NCBI GenBank assembly: GCA_023313575.1 | Contig: JAJTTP010000005.1 | Span: 62,001-126,000, forward strand | Source of the DNA: Eutypella sp. D-1 | Taxonomy: Eukaryota; Ascomycota; Sordariomycetes; Xylariales; Diatrypaceae | Length of the DNA: 64,000 nt | Direction: 5' to 3' | Shown here: positions 57,020-64,000 of the stretch, one piece after another | Position numbering within the stretch: the stretch's first letter is position 1 | Layout: each line of letters starts with the position of its first letter | Notes under the pieces: model-generated | Seen by the model: the letters and a program-made list of their open reading frames with translations, nothing else | Databases searched by the model: none | Told to the model about the DNA's origin: nothing | Program-made: the position numbers and the translations under genes

Positions 57020-58904
57020 ATGAGCTCCGTCAAATGCCATAACTGCAGGAGACGGCGGCTGCGTTGCGATCGCTCTATCCCCGGATGCAACAAGTGTGTC
57101 GCCACAGGCCAAGAATGCCTCGGATATGGCCAGCTATATCGCTGGACGGACTCCATGGCATCTCGGGGCCGCATGATGGGCAAGAAGACATTTGGCACGA
57201 AAATTCCGAGGGCGGATGATGGCCACAAGAGCATGTTATTGTCGACGAAGGGAGATGCATGGGATAACCTGGATCTTGGCGTTGGAGTTAATCTGGTAGA
57301 CCCCTTGTTTCAAGACCTCGATCGTCAATCACGATATTATCTAAACTATTGTGAGCGAACACCCTCTATTCGTGCCAAAGGCGTATAAATCCCCGCATAT
57401 GCCTTGTAACTAATCAAGATGTTTAGTTACGGCCCGGTTCTGTCAAGAACTCGTTGTCCACGACTCCCTGTTACTTGGGGCCAACCCCTTTAGGGAGCTC
57501 ATCCCTCTCTCAGGGGAATACACATTCCTACGACACATTATCACCGCTGTATCAGCTATGCACGTTCATAACCAGTCGCGGTATTCTTTTACTAAGAATA
57601 GGCATTCCCACAGCTCACTCGTTGACGCCCTGAGCGCGCGCCATAAAGCTATCAAAGCCCTGCAAGGGCGTCTGGAACGCCAAAAGTTTATGGGACACGA
57701 GGAGAGGCCATTTGGTACGGAGAAGGATGCCTTGTTCGCCACCGTGATATTTTTCATAAACTTCACGATTATCGATACAGGCAAAGACGGCTGGCGGGCC
57801 CATATGCGAGCGGCTGGAAAGCTTGTTGAAGCTTACCTCAGCCTTTCTGCCGACTCTCCGTCATCGGAAGCACCAGCCTGCGTGATCCAAATGTCGCTAA
57901 ATGAAAACGGTGCCGATGGGTCACGTTCATTGAGCCTCAAAACGGAGCAAATAAGCAAGCCTCACAAATCACAACCTCGCTCTTCGTTGCCACCAGTTTG
58001 TCAGTCGAGTCTCTTCGATTGTGTCGCTGCGGACTTTATAGCGTATTATGTCTGGAGCGGAACCCTGGACACGCTTACCTACTCTGCTCAGAAGAAGTGT
58101 TATAACATACCCTCGATTGACATAGACCTTGGAAATATACTCCCTCTCCTAGTACGTACGGAGGCCAACAGTTACCATTCGTGCCCGGCGCATCTGCTTC
58201 TCATGATACTGCGGACGTCTATACTGGCAAGGGAAATCCTCTCGAATGGAACCGACCATCCCAATCGACCTACAATAGAACAGTTAGACTCTTGCGAGAA
58301 GCTCCTAATAGAGATGCAATCTCTCGACACGCAGGCCTGGGCGGTCGAGATATGTAACAGGAATGTCCGAATTCTCGGGTCCGTAGACGAAGACGAAGTG
58401 CGCATTCGCACCCACATTGCATTGACATATCAGGCGACTGCCTTCTTATACATGCTCCTGGTGGTACCTGAACTTCAGGAACACATATGGAGCAAGCATT
58501 CAAGCATCAAAGGAGAGATGCAAGACGATGTGCCTCCTCTTCTAAGCGCGGAAGATTATGCGTCCACGGCACTGCAGTTGCTGTCATCCATCCCTCCAGC
58601 CAGCCCCTTATACAAGTACACTACATGGCCAGTCTTCATGACGGGCGTTGGGGCCGTGATGCCAGAGCGTAGGGCCTGGGTAATGGCGAGGATGCAGACG
58701 ATGCTAGGACTTTGCCAGTGGGGAATGCTGTGCTCAGCCATGGAGACCTTAACAGAGATATGGAAGCTCAGGGATGCCGAGATGGTTATGGGTCAATCCG
58801 ACAGCGATATGGCAATAGGAGAGAAATCCGATGCGGAACAACTCCGCAACGACAATTGGCTCGTGCAATTACGAAACCTGAGCATCGATTGCTTGATAGT
58901 ATAA
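57020..58904 (+). CDS. Zn2Cys6 fungal transcription factor
   Basis: Two exons, 57020-57350 and 57427-58904 (GTGAGC donor, TTTAG acceptor, phase 1), give 602 residues. The binuclear zinc cluster is at the N terminus: Cys at 6, 9, 16, 23, 26 and 33 with the basic stretch RRRRLR, in CHNCRRRRLRC and CNKCVATGQEC. Joining the exons creates YYLNYFTARFCQELVVHD followed by NPFRELIPL, the conserved start of the fungal-specific regulatory domain (Fungal_trans_2 type), which supports the intron. A Ser-rich linker lies at about 215-265. The family acts in the nucleus, binding CGG-type sites. It is divergent from the DHA2 exporter and upstream of a permease in the same orientation, so a local pathway regulator is likely. 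Confidence 0.93.
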
Positions 58905-59787
58905 TCGGGCGAAGAATATCCCCACACCGTAGGGATGAAGGCGCAGTCAATTTATTAAGATAATGAAAGACTTTAGACGACCTCCGGCTTTACCCATGCC
59001 TGTGTAAATCCCGACCCTAGCCTAACGTTCTTTCTTCATGCACGGATAAATAGCGACAAAACACACGAGAGATGATCATCAATAGGGATTGACTAGTACC
59101 TCCCACACCATCATTCGAAATGTTGAGCCTGACAAACCAGATGCCAAGACATGTAATCAAGGGGTGCTATGGTTTATATGGAGAGTCAAAGGCGGGCATC
59201 TGCAGAGATACCTGGCTAGATCGTGGGTTCGGTTTGCGTTTTGGTACTCCTTCGACTTATAGACGATATTATGCTCTGCAGCTTCGGATTCCAATTATTC
59301 TCTCCGTATTACCGGCCCGATGGGAAGAGAGATAAAGTGGGAACCGGGCTTGTAGCCGGGCTGGTAAGGCGCATCCGCGGTGGATGAAAGTTCAACGGAA
59401 CATAGAGTTAGGCCCTGCCAAGCCCGTCCACCGGCACCACTTTTGTAGCTAAGCGAGAGGTCATGAGTGGCTGGCCTAGATTCGACCTCGCTACCACAAG
59501 CTCCCGCTAGCCGGCGCCATGGCGCTATCGCTATGTAGAGGTTAGATAGGATCGATCGCTGCCCGCGGTAGTAGATCATCTTCCGGGGTCGGAGAAGGTT
59601 TTTTTTATTTCTTTTTTTTTTCCTTTGATGCATGCGATCTAAGGACATCCAAGATACTGTCGTTGGATCTCAAGTGAGTGCCTCAAGTATTCGCACTAGC
59701 ATAGGACCGCATTGGAATTTGTAGTCACAGACACAAGTGGCCTGAAAACACCGGTAGCACGCGCCTCCGTTGCGTCTCGGTTTAAGT
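58905..59787. promoter_or_regulatory. spacer and promoter of the ACS permease gene
   Basis: The 883-bp spacer lies between two genes in the same direction. CCGGGCTTGTAGCCGGGCT at about 59345-59363 has a repeated CCGGGCT, and a T-rich tract follows at 59597-59622. Start codons further upstream in the permease frame are non-ATG, so the ATG at 59788 was chosen. Confidence 0.45.
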
Positions 59788-61593
59788 ATGGCTCACATAT
59801 CGTCTGAGCCGGTAGACAAACTTTCAGCCGAGGCCGCTGTAGGGGATGATGCCATCAATGCCGCAAGAGGCGATACAGAAGGGCAGCCGGCGCCCATAGA
59901 GTATGATGTCGAGCGTGTCGAGAAGGTGTACAGGAAACTCGATTTGCGTATAATCCCAGGTAAGCAGGAACCGCGCCCTATATAGTCCTCCCCTTATTCA
60001 CTTATTATGTTTTTGTAATTGCTCATACTAAAACCTCGAATTTTGGGGCTATTTAGCTTTCTGGGTTCTGTACTTCCTATGTTCAGCCCTGCGCTCGAAC
60101 ATCGGACTGGCGCAGACGATGAACGCGGACGTTGGCCATGACCTGATGACGGTGCTGCACCTCACGCCCCAGGACGTCTCGACGACACTGGCCCTATTCT
60201 ATGTCTCCTATGTAATATTCGACTGTCCCTCCAACCTCATCATGTGCCGCCTTAGCCCCCGTGTCTGGATGGCCCGTATCGTTTTCGCTGTCGGTGTCGT
60301 CGGTGCTTGCTTTGCCGCCGTACAGAGCGCCTGGAGCGTTAAGTTAGTATACCCCCTTGTTTGACAACGCTGAAATCCCCCCCTTTCTTGCGAAACGACG
60401 CTGATTATCCATTCCCTAGACTTTTACGCTTTCTGCTAGGCCTAGTCATCGCCGGTATGTGGCCGGGCATGTCCTACTACCTGACGTTGTTTTACCCACC
60501 ATCGCGGACCGGCAAGAGGATTGGCATGTACTTCACCGCAGCTCAGGTCTCTGCCGCCGTAGTAGGTCTAGTCTCGGCAGGGTTTCAACTCATGGACGGC
60601 GTCGGGGGACTCGTTGGCTTCCGCTGGATGTTTCTCATCTATGGACTCCTTGCCATCATCCTTGGCGTGGTTTTGCTGTGGTGGCTCCCGGACCGTCCCC
60701 TGCCTCCTGGTGAGAAGCGGATCCGTGCGGGCTGGAAGAGCTGGATTCCCGCGTCCCCCGAAGCTCTTACGGGCGAGGACGCCCTGATCCACTATGAAGA
60801 TCTCAAGCGAGTGTACCACCCTCGGCCTTGGTCCCTGAAGGATCTGGGTTATGTGATCATCGACTGGCGACTCTGGCCACTGACCATGATGTACTTCGGT
60901 GTTGTTGGTGTCGGCATAGGCACACAGCTGTACGGAACCGTGATTATCCGTGCTATCAACCCGAAGTTTACCGGCGTGCAACTCAGCTTGTTATTTGCGC
61001 CTATCTGGATTATGGACCTGATCGCCATCGTCCTCGTCACCCCCGTGGCGGATAGGTTCCATCGCTTCCGACCCGTATTCTTCTCCGTTGCTACTTGCAT
61101 CCAAATCGCCGGGCTCCTAGTCGTCACCCTCGCACCCGTGTCCAACCCCTGGGCAAGGTACGGCGGGCTGTTGATGGTTGGCTTTGGCCTCGGTCCTACT
61201 GTACCCACTTGCATGACTTGGACGAACGAGATCTTCCAACGTCGCCACGGTGAAGTCGGCGTAGCCGCAGCAGCGGCTTTGGTGTCAGGCCTAGGGAACC
61301 TGGGAAGCGTCACTACGACCTACGCACTCTACACTGGGTGGCCCGAGGACGCCGCTCCTGGGCCACACCAATTCCGTAAGAGCAACTACGTCATGATCGC
61401 CATCCTCTGCGTGAGCATCCTCAGTAGCTTTGTCATGCATGTCCTTCTGAAGATCTTTGGAAATGAGCCGAGCCGCAAGATCATCAGCGGCAGCTCTTCG
61501 CTCGTCGACCCGTACGATTTCCAGGATGGCGCGGCGAAACGCGAGGTCCACCAGCGCGGCTTCAGTCGTATGTGGTGGAACAAGAGGCATTAG
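59788..61593 (+). CDS. MFS permease, anion:cation symporter (Dal5-like) family
   Basis: Three exons, 59788-59959, 60057-60342 and 60420-61593, with GT-AG sites and agreeing phases, give 543 residues. The ~50-residue cytoplasmic N terminus ends in VEKVYRKLDLRIIP, the usual lead into the first membrane segment (AFWVLYFLCSALRSNIGLAQ). Further hallmarks are SYVIFDCPSNLIMCRLSPRV, RFLLGLVIAGMWPGMSYYL, YPPSRTGKRIGMYFTAAQVS and the central loop (WWLPDRPLP to YEDLKRVYHPRPWSLKDL). This family imports allantoate, nicotinate, pantothenate, biotin and other organic anions; the substrate cannot be told from sequence. Proximity to the Zn2Cys6 factor suggests shared regulation. Confidence 0.93.
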
Positions 61594-63183
61594 TCCTTCC
61601 CTCAGCTGTTAGGCTAAGGAAAGGGGTCTGAGATACACGGCGCCCCGAAGCATTTAACATTAGAATAAAAGACTCCACCTCATTTGCCCTAATCTATGCG
61701 CAAGCAGCTCAACCTGCCGCCACCATCTCTTCGTTATCAGTCCTTAATAAAAATTTCTTTCTTCATTTTGTCTGGCGCCCATCACGCTGATAACTTTGGA
61801 GTCGGCTTGCTTTAGCTTCTAGTGCCATTTACGGCATCGAAGAGTCCGGCAAGTCGACTTCTAGGGTTACGACAGTGGCGTTGCGCCATTGCAGGGAAGC
61901 ATCGGCGTTACGGATTTTGAGACGAACAGGGTGACAATGCTGGTACGCTATCACTACTGTCCATCTCGGCATTGATCTTGTTGAAGTTTTTTTCGTGCTG
62001 TATTCTCATGTATTTTCAGTCTTGGCGTTTGAGCGACAGAGTCCTTCGGAGAAGAGGACATGACTCAATTCTAGAATTCCGGCGTTGTATGATACCCTAT
62101 CTGTGTTTGTTCAATGCGCTGTTATACGAGGGTTACTTTATAGAGGAAAAGACTCGCGAGCGAAAGTACTACTGCGTCATCATTTGGGACGACGTGTTGC
62201 AGTCGAGGCGGGATCGGCGACAATGCTATAACGCTCTCGCACAGGAACTCGTCTTGTGGGAGTCTGCCGACACACGAATTTAAGACTCTGGAGAAGTTAC
62301 TTTGAGGGGAGCTTGGCACTTTGGCTGTGTCTTGAAGTAGATACAGCTTTAGACTGAGCAGTGGCTATGTAGCTACTCATGCCCCTTATTAGGAGGATAG
62401 AGAATCACTTTCCAACTTCGATGCTCTAGACGGGAGATGGTATCAACATACAGGACATGAACTCCCCTGTTGCTTGCTTCCGTTTACTACCTAAGTAGGT
62501 AGCTAATAATACACGTTACTACATACAGCTCTACCTAGTACTCAAGAATAAAAAGGGGCATATAAGAAACAGGGCTGGGCTTTGCATTCTACAGAATTTA
62601 ATGAGAGAGGAGACCGCTGGTAACCCAGTCTAAGCCTGGCCATTATGCCACGATCCGAATTGCCCGATGCCCGGCAAGCCAGTCAGTCATAGGATAACTG
62701 CCACATGTAGAAGCTGCGCGGGAACTTTCCATGTGCGTAACAAGCTGGCGCATTCCGAAGCCCCTAAGGACAACGCATGAGCAAGCCCTTTGGGGTAAGC
62801 GAGCGACTGGTTCTAAATTGATCTACTCCTTTGAGTCCTTGCCCCGCCCCGCCCCGCCCCCTATTCAGTATGCCCCACTCTCAGGTGCTAAATTGGACAC
62901 GACGCGTTACCATGCCTTGATCTCCTAACCTATACAGTACCTACTTAGGTAGGTAGCTTCAGCTTCCATTCCCCTATATTTATCTCGGCGATAAAAGCTA
63001 GCAATAGAAAGATTTGATTTAAGAGACACCTTCATAATTGGGCGATATTCTGCAATCTCACTAAGTGAAGGAGAACGTCTTAGCAATAGTCTGCAGGCTT
63101 GTTGCTAGGGAAAATTGCCTTGGTACCGCACTTCCCAGTCTTCGAATTCCAAAGAGGAGTTTCTATATCGGCGTGAGAAAGAT
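61594..63183. other. intergenic region with one possible gene remnant
   Basis: Mostly no recognisable content. A plus-strand frame at about 61972-62283 reads protein-like (GYFIEEKTRERKYYCVIIWD near its middle) but starts at TTG and has no intact upstream exon. It may be the remnant or an exon of an unknown fungal gene. A CCGCC-type run lies at about 62842-62858, and a TACCTACTTAGGTAGGTAG palindrome-like motif near 62939-62957. Confidence 0.45.
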
Positions 63184-63707
63184 TCACCAAGGGAAAATTC
63201 TTCGTGTGAACTTACGGTCAACGTCCAGATCACTCGGGGGATTCTTGATAATCGCTTGACGTGCATCGGGCGTGAGGGCGAATTCACAATCATTTTGGTT
63301 TCGGCCGCCGCCATTCTCATCACCAGTCCAAACATCTAAGAGCTTTGATTCGCCTTTACATAACTCATTAGTCTATAGAAAGGGTTCAGTTTCAAGGAGG
63401 CCTCACCGCATATACTGCCGGCACAGAAGTCCTGCGCCACCAGGTATTTCTTCAAGTAAGGCAAGTAGACAACATCACATGTAGTGAACTCGCCCTCTAT
63501 GCCTGCAAAAGTCAAGGGATCTTTGTAGGTACCCTTTCCACCCGCCACATAGCCTCGGCCGCAGTTATACGCGGTGTCAGTGGAGTTGGGCGGGTCATTG
63601 TCTGGGCTTCCGTAGAAGGTGATACGGTAGTCTTTGCCAATCGAGCAGGCAGAATAGACAAGGTTGCCACTAGCTATAACAAGGAAGAGAGGGAATGTGA
63701 GCTGCAT
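63184..63707 (-). CDS. small secreted cysteine-containing protein
   Basis: Two exons, 63707-63407 and 63353-63184, give 156 residues; the 53-nt intron has a GTGAGG donor, a CTAAT branch-like site and an AAG acceptor. The start MQLTFPLFLVIASGNLVYSA is a clear signal peptide with cleavage likely after the SA pair. The mature part contains YRITFYGSPDNDPP, GRGYVAGGKGTYKDPLTFAG, VYLPYLKKYLVAQDFCAG and then DVWTGDENGG after the intron. This pattern occurs in a widespread family of short secreted fungal proteins (FYG.PDN.PP; VAGG.GTY.DP.TFA; DVWTG). Six mature Cys could form three disulfides. Function is unknown; effector or cell-surface roles are guesses. The frame upstream of the ATG opens only with TTG, so 63707 is the start. 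Confidence 0.8.
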
Positions 63708-64000
63708 TGCTGGAAAAGCTTCGGCGTAGGCTAGCAGGAGAGGGGGGGGTTTTAGGCGAAGCAACAGAATATTGAGTCAAGGCTCGAAGTTTAGAATGGA
63801 TGTGATCTCTCTAAAGATCTTTGAAATCCCATGAGCTGGCTACTTGAGAGGACTAAATACTTTCGAGGTTGATTTCCGATGCAGAAGGATCAGTCTTTGC
63901 TAGAGCCACTGCAGGTGGCCTCCCTCACAGGGTAGGAGCTTGGATAGAGCACAGAAAGATAACCAAATATCCTGTTTTTGCTTTTCTGCTTCTGCTGGTA
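63708..64000. promoter_or_regulatory. upstream region of the secreted-protein gene
   Basis: 293 bp to the window edge, containing the 5' UTR and part of the promoter. An 8-G run (63743-63750) lies close upstream of the start. No other gene is visible. Confidence 0.4.

Noticed and set aside
1..64000. CRISPR arrays, bacterial operons, tRNA and 5S rRNA genes
   Set aside because: No spaced direct-repeat array, no operon structure and no tRNA or 5S box pattern was found by eye; the window is eukaryotic. A covariance-model search would be needed to exclude small RNAs.

Overview
The window is nuclear DNA of a filamentous ascomycete (Pezizomycotina, most likely Sordariomycetes). The evidence is short 50-130 nt introns with CTAAC-like branch points, a Zn2Cys6 regulator, fungal-type families such as Mic12 and Utp25, and a 14 kb AT-rich block of retrotransposons mutated in the manner of repeat-induced point mutation (RIP). 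Species cannot be named from the sequence alone.

Layout. (1) 1.3-7.0 kb holds three housekeeping genes: a mitochondrial PPR protein (-), the splicing factor Cwf18 (+) and a ZCCHC10-like zinc-knuckle/RS protein (-). (2) 7.44-21.53 kb is an AT-rich island with sharp edges, readable as a triple nest. Candidate terminal inverted repeats next to TA bound an outer element. Inside it sits Ty3/gypsy chromovirus A (8057-21370, duplication TATTA), and inside A's gag sits a related chromovirus B (8875-15754, duplication TAAAC). All reading frames are destroyed. (3) 23.8-45.1 kb is a second housekeeping block: an R3H/SUZ RNA-binding protein, eIF3f, Utp25, mitochondrial ribosomal protein bL17m, Mic12, a Cys-containing orphan with an internal repeat, and a 1335-residue protein in which I see H2B-like and H2A-like segments in tandem. 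(4) 45.1-53.6 kb is nearly empty apart from one relic. (5) 53.6-63.7 kb is accessory in character: a DHA2-type MFS exporter with an apparently lost splice acceptor, a divergently transcribed Zn2Cys6 regulator, an ACS/Dal5-type MFS permease and a small secreted Cys protein.

Shared themes. Three nuclear genes serve mitochondria (PPR protein, bL17m, Mic12), and bL17m and Mic12 are divergent neighbours. Cwf18 acts in pre-mRNA splicing and the RS-tailed zinc-knuckle gene beside it may do so too. eIF3f acts in translation initiation, Utp25 in ribosome assembly, and the R3H/SUZ protein is probably an mRNA-binding factor. The exporter, regulator, permease and secreted protein look like a niche-specific module, but no biosynthetic enzyme is present.

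Most worth a second look: the tandem histone-fold-like protein, the triple nest with recoverable target duplications, the damaged intron in the exporter and the phase conflict in the zinc-knuckle gene. All coordinates and exon models come from manual reading. Family names rest on recognised motifs; no database search was run.
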